DNA from: Salinactinospora qingdaonensis
GTDB taxonomy: Bacteria; Actinomycetota; Actinomycetes; Streptosporangiales; Streptosporangiaceae
Assembly: GCF_039539445.1 (NCBI RefSeq)
Contig: NZ_BAABDD010000009.1
Span: forward strand, 161,570 to 225,569
Direction of reading: 5' to 3'
Length of the DNA stretch: 64,000 bases
The notes below the pieces were generated by a model. It made no database searches and was not told the DNA's origin. It saw only the letters and a program-made list of their open reading frames with translations. How positions within the stretch are numbered: position 1 is the first letter of the stretch; every line of letters begins with the position of its first letter. Position numbers and translations under genes: made by a program. Shown piece after piece: positions 34,659 through 42,731 of this stretch.

Positions 34659-35660
34659 TCAGGGCGCACTGGCGCGGAAACGCAGCCGGTACTCGCCGGG
34701 TGTGGTGCCCAGCCGGTCGCGGAAGCTGCGGTGCAGCGTTTCCACCGACCTGAACCCGCAGCAGCGCGCGATGTCGTCGAGTAGTCGGTCGGTGCGTTCC
34801 AGGAGCCGTCGCGCCGCCTCCAGGCGGAGTTGCTCCACGAACGCTCCCGGCGTGCTGCCGGTCTCGGCGCGAAAGACTCGAGCGAAGTGGCGTTCGCTCA
34901 TCGACATCCGCGCGGCCAGAGCCGGCACCGACAGGTCCTCTCGCAGGTTCTCGCCCATCCACCGCCGCAGCCGGCGCAGGTCCTCGCGGCCACCGCGGTC
35001 ATGGGTCAGCGGCACGCTGAACTGGCTCTGCCCACCGGGACGCTGCACGTACATGACCATGATCTGGGCGACCCGCAGGGCGACCCGGTCGCCATGGTCG
35101 GCCGCGACCAGCGCCAGCGCGAGGTCCATGGACGAGGTGATGCCGGCGCTGGTCCACATCCGCCCCGACTGGACGAAGATCGGGTCGGTGACCACGTCGA
35201 TCTCGGGGTAGTCGGCGGCCAGTCGGTCGGCCGTGGCCCAGTGGGTGGTGGCGCGGTGGCCTGCCAGCAGTCCGGCAGCCGCCGTCAGGTGCGCCCCGGC
35301 GCATACCGAGGCGACCCGCCCCGCTGTGGGCCCCACGCGCCGCAACCACGCCACCGCCGCCGGGTCGACCTGCGGCAGTGCTCCCTGCGGGCCGATCGTC
35401 ACCAAGCCCGACACCAGGAGCGTGTCGGGCCGGTCCCGGCACTCGGCGAAGGTCTCCTCGACGCTCAACCCGATGCCGGAGAACGTGTTCACCTGTCCTC
35501 GACGCTCGCCGACCGTGCGCACCTCATAGGGCGGCCGTCCCGCCGGCATGACCTGGGTGGCCAACGAGAAGACCTCGGCCGGGCCGGTGACGTCCAGGGC
35601 GTTCATGCCCGGAAACATCGCGACCAGGACCAGGTGGGGCAGTGAAGCCGAAGCGCTCAT
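34659..35660 (-). CDS. GlxA-family AraC-type transcriptional regulator with DJ-1/PfpI domain
   Basis: The 333-residue regulator has an N-terminal DJ-1/PfpI (class I glutamine amidotransferase-like) sensor domain with SVCAGAHLTAAAGLLAGHRA around Cys120, and a C-terminal AraC helix-turn-helix pair (LSVPALAARMSMSERHFARV and LLDDIARCCGFRSVETLHRS). I start at ATG 35660 because the canonical VLVAMFPGMNALDVTGPAEV strand follows; the frame is open much further upstream through the integrase gene but that is not native sequence. Such regulators usually control a neighbouring gene, here probably the MBL hydrolase. Confidence 0.9.
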   Translation of the reverse strand: MSASASLPHLVLVAMFPGMNALDVTGPAEVFSLATQVMPAGRPPYEVRTVGERRGQVNTFSGIGLSVEETFAECRDRPDTLLVSGLVTIGPQGALPQVDPAAVAWLRRVGPTAGRVASVCAGAHLTAAAGLLAGHRATTHWATADRLAADYPEIDVVTDPIFVQSGRMWTSAGITSSMDLALALVAADHGDRVALRVAQIMVMYVQRPGGQSQFSVPLTHDRGGREDLRRLRRWMGENLREDLSVPALAARMSMSERHFARVFRAETGSTPGAFVEQLRLEAARRLLERTDRLLDDIARCCGFRSVETLHRSFRDRLGTTPGEYRLRFRASAP

Positions 35661-35737
35661 GTCTTGACTTTCGCTCACCGCACGGTTGGCTGCAATGTCA
35701 GGAAACTGCAAGATCCGGACATGGCTGGGTGGCCGCG

Positions 35738-36703
35738 TCAGTCCAGCAGGGCGAGGCCGTGGGTCCGGGGGTCGTTGCGGTGGTTGCGTTGCGGGTGCAG
35801 CCGCAGGGTGAGCGCGTGGTTCGCCGGGTTGTAGCGGGTGTAGGCGGCGAGGTCGGCGGGGGTGTAGCCCGCTGCCAGCGCCGTGGCTAGGGCACCGGCT
35901 CGCAGGGAGGTCGCCGAGAGGCTGGCTGTGGTGAGATCGGCGTGGCGCGCTCGCCGCCGCACGATGTCGCTGAGTCCCCGCACGGTGAGGCGCCCATCGC
36001 CGCGGTGGCCCGACTGGCCCGCCAGTGTGTCGCTTTCCCCCGACACGCGCTGGTTGCGGTCGACCCGGCGAAATATCGGTCCGGCAAGGATTCCTCGTGC
36101 GGCTAGCAGCTCGCGCCATTCCCAGAGCGCGGTGGCGGGGCACACCCGTGGATCGCTGTGGGCGGGCAGGAACACGCCTTCCTCCTCGCCCGCGTTGCCA
36201 CCGGGGGATAGGCCCAGTAGCACGACTCCGTTGGCGCCGTGCAGTAGCTCCTTGAGGTCGACGCGCAGGAGATCGGCGGGCCAGGCGGCGGTAAAGAACC
36301 CGGTGAGCAGGAGGGCACGGTCCCGCAGACCGGTCGCGGTGGCCCCATCGAGCGCATCGATGAGACGTTTCAGCTCTCGCGGGCGCAGGGAGCGCGCCCC
36401 TTTGATGCCTACGGTGGGCCGGTCGTCGACAGCGGTGGGCAGCGGGGGACACGTGGGGGGTGGTACGCCCGCGCCGCGGTGGACGTGGCGGATCGAGGTC
36501 AGGGCCCGTTTGATCGTCGCGGGGGCCGATTTGTGCTCGCTGAGGTAAGAGACGTAACCGGCCACCGTGTGGTCGGTCGCGGGCAGTTCGGTGAGTCCCC
36601 TGTCGTGACACCACTGCCGGAAACGCTGCATATCGGCGTGGTACCGCAGTTGGGTTTGCTGCGACACCTTATCGTTGTCCGTTTTTAGGGGCATTGTTCC
36701 CAT
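35738..36703 (-). CDS. Tyrosine-recombinase-fold protein lacking catalytic residues
   Basis: The 321-residue protein aligns along its whole length with actinobacterial phage-integrase-family recombinases: an N-terminal SAM-like core-binding domain (TQLRYHADMQRFRQWCHDRG, residues 17-36) and a catalytic-domain scaffold with GLRDRALLLTGFF. However the first catalytic Arg position is Trp (TAAWPADLL instead of GALRRSEL), the beta-strand Lys is absent, HxxR reads TSLR, the second His is Tyr and the nucleophile Tyr position is Leu; only Arg-II remains. The frame is intact and long, so it is not obviously a pseudogene. It may bind DNA without recombining it. Confidence 0.8.
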   Translation of the reverse strand: MGTMPLKTDNDKVSQQTQLRYHADMQRFRQWCHDRGLTELPATDHTVAGYVSYLSEHKSAPATIKRALTSIRHVHRGAGVPPPTCPPLPTAVDDRPTVGIKGARSLRPRELKRLIDALDGATATGLRDRALLLTGFFTAAWPADLLRVDLKELLHGANGVVLLGLSPGGNAGEEEGVFLPAHSDPRVCPATALWEWRELLAARGILAGPIFRRVDRNQRVSGESDTLAGQSGHRGDGRLTVRGLSDIVRRRARHADLTTASLSATSLRAGALATALAAGYTPADLAAYTRYNPANHALTLRLHPQRNHRNDPRTHGLALLD

Positions 36704-37394
36704 TTCGGGTTTTGTGTGCGTTTTTTAGGCATGGTGCTGACTTCGCGTATTGTGCGTTGCGGAAGTCAGTGCGCTGCGATCACAAAGTATACGTAGCCCT
36801 TCTGCACGTGCAGGCGCATGGCAAGGTGCTGCCGGCCGCAGGGAAAGCTGGGTAAACTGCTCTCACGAATCACCCAGTGCGCGCGTGCATAGCTGATTTC
36901 CGAGGAATCAATCTCCGATAGGGCGAATAGAGGATCGCCGATGACACAGATATGTCGCTTTACTCGCCGAAGAGGCGTGTTTCGCCGGAGGGCACCACTG
37001 CATTTGGTGTAACTCTTCCGCCCCCCTCGTCGCGGCCCTAATGTCTGACGTCTAGCTCCGTGCGAGTGGGGCGCGAATCGCGGGAACACGGTAGCGACGA
37101 CGTGCGTGCCCGGGCTCGAATCGGCCGAGCGCGCCACGCTGTCCCCGCCAGGTTTGCTTGGTGGCTTACGTTCGGCGCTCCCCACGGTCGGCTCCTGTCG
37201 TGGGGCAGCAGCCGTGTGACCCGCGTCGCGGTCATGCGCAGGGGCGTGTGGTCCGTGCGCTGCCGGCGGCCGGTCGTGTCCCATTGCGCATTCCTTGGTG
37301 AACGCCAGTGGTTCCGCGGTTATGACTCCCTTCGGTCGGCCGAAGGGCGCTGGCGGTCAAGAGGCCGTCAGACGTTCACCCGAGAGGAATTCGC

Positions 37395-37586
37395 ATGCTG
37401 TGGAATTCTGCCTATGTGGGAAAGCACCGCAAGGAATCGTGGCCCTACGACGAGCTTTCCGTAGCGAGTATACGGTTCGTCAGCGTTGACGTCACGAACG
37501 TATGCGGCCATAGCAGCGGTGTGGGTCCCGGCCTGCGCGTCTGTCTGGAGGTCCTCGAAATAACCGTGACCTCGCCGCGGCACTAG
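37395..37586 (+). CDS. Possible small protein, 63 residues
   Basis: ATG 37395 is preceded by GAGAGGAA at proper spacing (7 bases) and the frame ends 20 bp before a good intrinsic terminator. The predicted peptide has two cysteines in DVTNVCGHSSGVGPGLRVC near the C-terminus and no signal peptide or membrane segment. I recognise no family. The surrounding region is otherwise gene-poor, so it is a candidate rather than a confirmed gene. Confidence 0.35.
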   Translation: MLWNSAYVGKHRKESWPYDELSVASIRFVSVDVTNVCGHSSGVGPGLRVCLEVLEITVTSPRH

Positions 37587-37606
37587 GGCCGAGACCCACC
37601 GAATAC

Positions 37607-37662
37607 GGGCTCTCGAACGTCTGACGCCCGGCAAAGCTCGGCGTTCGAGGGCCCTCTTTTCC
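37607..37662 (+). terminator. Intrinsic terminator
   Basis: Arms 37607-37619 and 37642-37654 pair over 13 bp (one G-T) and are followed by TCTTTTCC, a T-rich tract that is rare in this genome. It implies a plus-strand transcript ending here, either the small ORF at 37395 or a small RNA. Confidence 0.65.
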
Positions 37663-38065
37663 GTGCGCATAGCAACCGTCGACTCATCGATACACGTCGC
37701 TACCGCAGCACACAGCCCAAAACGTACCAAACACAGCGAAAACACAGCCGCCATCGCCACGTAGGGCACAGGTGGCCTGTTCGCGACGCCCACGACTGTG
37801 CCATGGCGGTTCGGTGCTTCGGGGCAAAGCCAACCGATAACGCACCGAAACCCCTGATCCCCGCCGACGGTGGAATGGCCATCGTACCTACTAGCCCTTT
37901 TTATTACTCTCCGTTTTTATATTATAACGAAAAGTAGAGCACCGTGGCTTCCGAGCCCGGTCGCGCGCCACACGGAGCACGGTGTCCGCTCGCGACTCCT
38001 TGGGTGGGGCCGCCCTCTCCGTTCCGGTGCGCGACCGTATCTCGCTGCGCACCGGTGGCCCGGGG

Positions 38066-38884
38066 CTAGGCGAACAGATCCACCACTGGCTTGTCCTTGG
38101 GGGCGTCGCGGAACAGGGACTTCGCCATGGTCTTCATGTGGCCGCGCCAGTGCTCCTCGGCATCGTCGGCCGCCCGGGCCTCGATGAGGTCGATGAGCTT
38201 GCGGTGGGAGCGCACGGTGCGCTGGAAATGCTGTGGCGACTCGCCCTCCTGCACGCCGCGGGCGACCCGGCCGCGTAGGTGGGTGGCCACGATGTCGTGC
38301 AGCACCTCCCCCTGTACGGCCAGGGTCGTGTTGCCGCAGCGCTGCACGAGCAGGCGGTGGAACCGGTGGGTCAGCTCCGCCCACTCAGCGGGAGCGGGAA
38401 CCGCGCCCGGTCCGGCGTCATCAACCACCCTGCGCAATCCGTCGACGCAGTCGCGCAGCTCGGCTAGGTCCTGTTTGGTGCGGCGGCGGGCGAGCAGGCG
38501 CACACACACCGGATCAACGGCCATGCGCGCCTCGTAGACGTCCTCGACAGTGGTGCCTCGGGTCTGCAACAGCAATCCGACGTAGCGGACCGCCACCGAC
38601 GGGTCGGGCTCGGTCACCTGGGCGCCACCCCGGGACCCCCGTCGCACACTGATCAGCGTGTCGGCCTCAAGAATTCGAAACGCCTCGCGCAGGGTCGGCC
38701 GCGAAACGCCGTATTGTTCCATGAGCTGGACTTCGGGGGGCAATGTCTCGCCGGGTTGGAGGTCGCCGCGGACGATTTGCCGACGCAGGTGGGTGGCGAT
38801 CAACTCGGCGGTTTTGGGGGCGCGCATCACCGTGCCCACACGGGGGGCGTCGTCGATCGGTTCCGGCCCCTTCGGCTTAGCCAT
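38066..38884 (-). CDS. GntR/FadR-family transcriptional regulator
   Basis: The 272-residue regulator has an N-terminal GntR winged helix (IATHLRRQIVRGDLQPGETL, then MEQYGVSRPTLREAFRILEA) and a C-terminal FCD effector domain (DVYEARMAVDPVCVRLLARR, HRFHRLLVQRCGNTTLAVQG) whose Asp and His residues usually bind a metal and a carboxylate ligand. Ligand and targets are unknown; FadR-type proteins commonly sense organic or fatty acids. The AT-rich region just upstream (38885-38930) likely holds its autoregulated promoter. Confidence 0.9.
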   Translation of the reverse strand: MAKPKGPEPIDDAPRVGTVMRAPKTAELIATHLRRQIVRGDLQPGETLPPEVQLMEQYGVSRPTLREAFRILEADTLISVRRGSRGGAQVTEPDPSVAVRYVGLLLQTRGTTVEDVYEARMAVDPVCVRLLARRRTKQDLAELRDCVDGLRRVVDDAGPGAVPAPAEWAELTHRFHRLLVQRCGNTTLAVQGEVLHDIVATHLRGRVARGVQEGESPQHFQRTVRSHRKLIDLIEARAADDAEEHWRGHMKTMAKSLFRDAPKDKPVVDLFA

Positions 38885-39370
38885 GGAATAATCTTATCGT
38901 AATACCCTAGTTAACTTATTCTACTGATTCGTTTGCTGGTCATAGCTGTACTGGGGCCGCGTTGCCCGCACCGGCAGGAATCTGGACCGCCCCCTCGACA
39001 TGGCCGCCGTGAGCCCACTGCCGCTGCGGCCCCGCAGCGGCAGCAAGCCCCGGTGTGGGGGACTCCCGTCCCCGGGGCGCTCGTGGTGGCGACTGCCGCG
39101 GAGCCCCCGAGTTCGTCGAATGCGTCGAAACCCGTCCCGACCCCCAAGGCGCGGGGGCATTGCCCAAGCGTGCCGCCGGTCAGCCCGGCGTGCGGCCCGG
39201 CTCCCGTGGCAAGGCGCGTGCGAGCCTCCCCTGCTTCCTCGGAAAAGAGCAACGAGCCGCCCCTGTCGCGGCCGGCGTGCCGCTGGGATTCGAAGCGCCC
39301 GTATCACTCCTGATGTCTGCGCTTTCGTAGTAGTTTCGGCAAAGAATTCTTTGAACAAAGGAGGAGCATC
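38885..39370. other. Intergenic region between GntR and DoxX genes
   Basis: The first 45 bp are AT-rich (promoter of the GntR gene). The remaining 440 bp have open frames without recognisable domains. AAAGGAGGAG at 39357-39366 is the ribosome-binding site of doxX. Confidence 0.5.
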
Positions 39371-39859
39371 ATGGATGTCGATATCGGGATGCTGGTGGTG
39401 CGCCTCGCGCTCGGTCCGATGCTGTTCGTACACGGCTGGAACAAGGCCATGGGGTCGGGCGGCCTGGCCGGAACGACCCGGTGGTTTGGCAGCATGGGGC
39501 TGCGGCCGGCGTGGCTGCACGCGCGGCTGGCGGCCTTCACCGAGATGGGGGCCGGCGCGCTCGTGACCGTGGGGCTGCTCACCACCCCTGCGGCTGCGGC
39601 CTTTGTCGGGGTGATGGCTGTGGCCACCTTCACCGACCACCGTGGCAAGGGCTACTTCGTCTTCAAAGGGGGCTGGGAGTACACCCTGCTGATCGCCATG
39701 GTGGCTGTGGCGTTGGCCTGCGTCGGTCCGGGAGCGTGGTCGCTGGACCGCGTGCTGGGGATCGAGTTGACGGGGGTGCTGTGGGCCGGTGCCGCGCTGC
39801 TGGTGGGGCTGGCAGCCGCTGCCGCGCTTTTGCTGGCCTGCTACCGGGGTCGTCGGTAG
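39371..39859 (+). CDS. DoxX family membrane protein
   Basis: The 162-residue protein has four hydrophobic helices and the DoxX start VVRLALGPMLFVHGWNKAMG, followed by AAFTEMGAGALVTVGLLTTP and a FKGGWEYTLLIAMVAVALAC segment. DoxX-family proteins are small membrane proteins linked to redox homeostasis or respiratory functions; the exact role here is unknown. It has a strong ribosome-binding site and a hairpin terminator directly after it, so it is probably monocistronic. Confidence 0.88.
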   Translation: MDVDIGMLVVRLALGPMLFVHGWNKAMGSGGLAGTTRWFGSMGLRPAWLHARLAAFTEMGAGALVTVGLLTTPAAAAFVGVMAVATFTDHRGKGYFVFKGGWEYTLLIAMVAVALACVGPGAWSLDRVLGIELTGVLWAGAALLVGLAAAAALLLACYRGRR

Positions 39860-39861
39860 TG

Positions 39862-39881
39862 CTCCGCCGGTTACGGCGGAG
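39862..39881 (+). terminator. Hairpin terminator after doxX
   Basis: CTCCGCCG (39862-39869) and CGGCGGAG (39874-39881) form an 8-bp perfect stem with a GTTA loop, three bases after the doxX stop. Confidence 0.65.
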
Positions 39882-39884
39882 GTG

Positions 39885-40004
39885 AAGCCGACTCTTTGCG
39901 CGTAGCGGGGCAGCAAAAGCCGAGCAACGAAGCAGGACCCCACCGAAGCGGCCAACCGGCCGCCGTAGGAATCCCCGGCCTAGCCCGAGGAGTGGAAGTC
40001 AACG
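39885..40004 (+). mobile_element. IS200/IS605-type (TnpB element) right-end-like remnant A
   Basis: The stretch ending at 40004 resembles the 3' end of actinobacterial TnpB elements as I remember them: a tail that reads like the last TnpB codons (GQQKPSNEAGPHRS), then ggaatccccggc at 39968, an imperfect hairpin and gtcaacg at 39998-40004. The same ggaatccccggc and gtcaacg blocks, 29 to 30 bases apart, recur at 48150-48185. No TnpB or TnpA coding sequence accompanies it. In intact elements this part overlaps the omega RNA, with the guide beginning just after. It is 157 bp before gpgS. Confidence 0.5.
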
Positions 40005-40160
40005 CCCGCGCGTCTCGCAACGCTGGGCCGGGCCCGTCGCCGGTGCCGCCGGTCCCTGACGGCCTCCCCCGAGCAAAGCGCCGATGGCGCGGGCGGCGCC
40101 GCGAGCATAACCGTTGACCTCGTTCCGGCATCCTCACCGATCGTGTCCTAGGGTTGCCTT

Positions 40161-41171
40161 GTGGAAGAGTCCATGAGCGGCGGCTGGTTCGAGCGCCGCA
40201 CCCGTGCGTGGTCCGACTGGACCGTCGAGCAGTTGGTTAAGGCCAAACAGCAGGCAGACGTCAGCGTCAGCCTGGTCATACCGGCCCGAGACGAGGCCGC
40301 CACCGTTGGCGGTATCGTCTCCCGCGTCCACACCGATCTGGTGGTGGGCGCCCCGCTCCTCGACGAGATCATCGTTATGGACTCCGACTCCAGCGACGCC
40401 ACCGCCGAGCGGGCCGCCCACGCCGGCGCCACGGTGCACCGAGTCGCCGACGTCCGCCCCGACGTGGGCCACCACCGCGGCAAAGGCGAGGCCATGTGGA
40501 AGTCGCTGTTCGTCGCCTCAGGCGAGATCATCGCCTTCATGGACGCCGATCTCGTCGAGTGGGACACCCACTTCGTGACCGGCATCCTCGGCCCGTTACT
40601 CACCGACCGCGACGTAGCGCTGGTCAAAGGGTTCTACGATCGGCTGCTGGATCAGTCCGGCCAAGTGCACACGGCCGGCACCACCTACGAGGGCGGCCGG
40701 GTCACCGAGCTGGTAGCCCGCCCCACGATCGCGCTGCGCTGGCCAGAGTTGGCCAGCGTGATCCAACCACTGTCGGGCGAGTGGGCGGTGCGTCGCTCCC
40801 TCTTTGAAGCGCTGCCGGTCCCCACCGGCTACGGGGTGGAGTTCGGTGTGCTCGTCGACACCTACCTACGCGCGGGCATGGACGCGATCGCCCAGGTCGA
40901 CTTGGGCCGTCGCGCCCATCGCCATCAGCCGCTGCGCGACCTCGGCGCCATGGCCACCGAACTGCTCGCCGTCGCCGACCGCCGCGCCGGCGTGAGCACC
41001 CACCCCGAGGCCGTGGAGGTGCGCCAGTTCGGTACGGGCGAGCAGCGCCGCTACCCGATCACCACCATGCTCAGCATCGCTGAACGACCCCCCGCCGGCC
41101 GGCTCGCCGCGCCCCCCAGCCAGACGTCGTGCCCGCCACCGGCCCAGAGCGGAGCGCCCGATCGATGCTGA
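40161..41171 (+). CDS. gpgS: Glucosyl-3-phosphoglycerate synthase
   Basis: GpgS transfers glucose from NDP-glucose to 3-phosphoglycerate, the first step to glucosylglycerate and methylglucose lipopolysaccharides. The GT-A fold shows SLVIPARDEAATVGG, the DxD-type MDSDSSDA, GKGEAMWKSL and IAFMDADLVEW, and the acceptor-site QPLSGEWAVRR, all characteristic. The 336-residue length matches the mycobacterial enzyme plus a short Pro-rich tail. GTG 40161 or ATG 40173 could start it; GGAAGAG precedes the latter. It overlaps the folP2-like gene, as in mycobacteria where the two are neighbours. Confidence 0.92.
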   Translation: MEESMSGGWFERRTRAWSDWTVEQLVKAKQQADVSVSLVIPARDEAATVGGIVSRVHTDLVVGAPLLDEIIVMDSDSSDATAERAAHAGATVHRVADVRPDVGHHRGKGEAMWKSLFVASGEIIAFMDADLVEWDTHFVTGILGPLLTDRDVALVKGFYDRLLDQSGQVHTAGTTYEGGRVTELVARPTIALRWPELASVIQPLSGEWAVRRSLFEALPVPTGYGVEFGVLVDTYLRAGMDAIAQVDLGRRAHRHQPLRDLGAMATELLAVADRRAGVSTHPEAVEVRQFGTGEQRRYPITTMLSIAERPPAGRLAAPPSQTSCPPPAQSGAPDRC

Positions 41172-42025
41172 CCCTGCGCGGCCGTCGCTTCGATGCCGAG
41201 GCGACGCTGATCATGGCGATCGTCAACCGCACCCCCGACTCGTTCTACGACAAGGGAGCCACCTGGGACGACCAGCCCGCCTTCGACCGGGTCCGCCGGG
41301 TCGTCGCCGAAGGCGCCGATATCGTTGACATCGGCGGGATCAAGGCGGCCCCCGGCGAGGAGGTCGACGCCGCAGAAGAGATCCGGCGGGTCGTGGCCTT
41401 CGTCGCCGCCGTGCGCGCGGAGTTCCCCGATCTCATCATCAGCGTCGACACATGGCGCGCCGAGGTGGCCCGCGAGGTGTGCCGGGCCGGCGCTGACCTG
41501 CTTAACGACGCCTGGGGCGGCTACGATCCGGGGCTGGCCGAGGTCGCCGCCGAGTACGGCGCCGCCCTGGTGTGCACCCACGTCGGCGGCGTTGCCCCGC
41601 GCACCCGCCCGCACCGGGTGGGCTATGACGACGTGGTACGCGAGGCGATCGACGCTACGGTGGCCTTGGCCGAGCGGGCGGTGCTCGTGGGCGTCGACCC
41701 GCACAGCGTGCTCATCGACCCCGCCCACGACTTCGGCAAGAACACGTGGCACTCCCTGGAGCTGACCCGGCGCCTCGACGAGATGACCGCCACCACCTGG
41801 CCGGTGCTGGTCTCGCTGTCCAACAAGGATTTCGTCGGCGAGACTCTCGACCTGTCGGTCGGGGAGCGGCTGACCGGCACCCTAGCCGCCACCGCCATCT
41901 GCGCCTGGCACGGGGCCCAGGTCTACCGCGTCCACGAGGTGGCCCAGACCCGCCAGGTTCTCGACATGGTCGCCAGCATTCGAGGGGTGCGCTCGCCGGC
42001 ACGCACAGTTCGGGGGCTCGGGTGA
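41165..42025 (+). CDS. Dihydropteroate synthase-like protein (FolP2 type)
   Basis: The 286-residue TIM-barrel protein has the pterin-binding family motifs LIMAIVNRTPDSFYDKG (canonical NVTPDSFSDGG altered), DIGGIKAAPGEEVDAAEEIR and SVDTWRAEVAREV. The substitutions and the linkage to gpgS point to the FolP2 paralogue; mycobacterial FolP2 is reported not to have dihydropteroate synthase activity, so a folate role should not be assumed. ATG 41165 overlaps the gpgS stop by 7 bp. The true substrate is unknown. Confidence 0.88.
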   Translation: MLTLRGRRFDAEATLIMAIVNRTPDSFYDKGATWDDQPAFDRVRRVVAEGADIVDIGGIKAAPGEEVDAAEEIRRVVAFVAAVRAEFPDLIISVDTWRAEVAREVCRAGADLLNDAWGGYDPGLAEVAAEYGAALVCTHVGGVAPRTRPHRVGYDDVVREAIDATVALAERAVLVGVDPHSVLIDPAHDFGKNTWHSLELTRRLDEMTATTWPVLVSLSNKDFVGETLDLSVGERLTGTLAATAICAWHGAQVYRVHEVAQTRQVLDMVASIRGVRSPARTVRGLG

Positions 42026-42035
42026 GGGGGAGCGT

Positions 42036-42731
42036 GTGATCATCGGCGCCGCCGTCTGTCCCCACCCACCCGTACTCCTGCGGGAACTGGCCGGCCAGCA
42101 CGACACCGCGGCCCCACTGCGCCGCGCCTGCACGTCGGCGCTGACCGCACTCCTAAAGCTGCGGCCCGAGGTGATCGTGGTCGTGGGAGGGGCCGCTACC
42201 TCCGGAGTCCACCACGGCGGTCGCATACCTGTGCGCGAGTTCGGCGGAGCCCAGCCGGACCGCTTGGGCGAGCCGGCACTGCCGTTGAGCCTTGGCGTGG
42301 GCCGGCGTCTCCTCGACGAGACCGGGGCCGCGCCTGCCGTCGAACTCATCGCCGTAGAGTGGGAGGCCGCATCGGCACAGATCGAGCGGTTAGCGCAGCA
42401 GTTGGCGGCGCGTCCCGAACGGATCGGGCTGCTCGTCATGGGCGACGGCAGCGCCCGTCGCGGGAGCCGGGCCCCCGGCTACGTCGATGAACGCGCCATC
42501 GAGCTCGACAAACGCATCGGCGCCGCATTGGCCACGGGCGACGCCGCCTTCCTGTCGCGAGTAGAGCCGCACCTGGCCACGGAACTACTGGTTGCCGGGC
42601 GGGCCGCTTTCGCGGTGCTGGGCTCGGCCGTAACCGCCAGTGGCGCCTCGGTGCACGCCGAGACGCACTACGCGGACGATCCGCTGGGAGTCATGTATTT
42701 CGTCGTGGTCTGGGTATGCGCCTTCTCCTGA
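42036..42731 (+). CDS. Class III extradiol dioxygenase-like protein (LigB superfamily)
   Basis: The 231-residue protein has the LigB-type start IIGAAVCPHPPVLLREL with a conserved His-Pro-Pro, PEVIVVVGGAATSGVHHGG and LVMGDGSARRGSRAPGYVDE, matching a small actinobacterial family of extradiol-dioxygenase-like proteins. The metal ligands of true ring-cleaving enzymes are only partly recognisable, so a catalytic role is uncertain. GTG 42036 is 10 bp after the folP2-like stop, and its end overlaps the RibD-C gene by 16 bp. Confidence 0.75.
   Translation: MIIGAAVCPHPPVLLRELAGQHDTAAPLRRACTSALTALLKLRPEVIVVVGGAATSGVHHGGRIPVREFGGAQPDRLGEPALPLSLGVGRRLLDETGAAPAVELIAVEWEAASAQIERLAQQLAARPERIGLLVMGDGSARRGSRAPGYVDERAIELDKRIGAALATGDAAFLSRVEPHLATELLVAGRAAFAVLGSAVTASGASVHAETHYADDPLGVMYFVVVWVCAFS

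Larger units (their letters stand above)
36704..38065. other. 1.3-kb gene-poor region
   Basis: Lower-GC DNA between the recombinase-like gene and the GntR gene. Several open frames exist on both strands but have no recognisable domain. The exception worth noting is a 63-codon frame at 37395 with a ribosome-binding site and a downstream terminator (separate entries). Confidence 0.5.

Noticed and set aside
35661..36614. Apparent N-terminal extension of the GlxA-type regulator giving a 651-residue protein
   Set aside because: The extra part is an Arg/Pro-rich out-of-frame reading of the recombinase-like gene; the native regulator begins at 35660.
35738..36760. Attachment site of an integrated element next to the recombinase-like gene
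   Set aside because: No tRNA, direct repeat or phage/plasmid genes lie nearby and the protein lacks catalytic residues.
36766..37284. A 172-codon minus-strand frame upstream of the recombinase-like gene
   Set aside because: No ribosome-binding site, no domain, and a composition that changes along its length; treated as non-coding.
38921..39955. A 344-codon minus-strand frame across the doxX gene
   Set aside because: It is antisense to doxX and has no family similarity.
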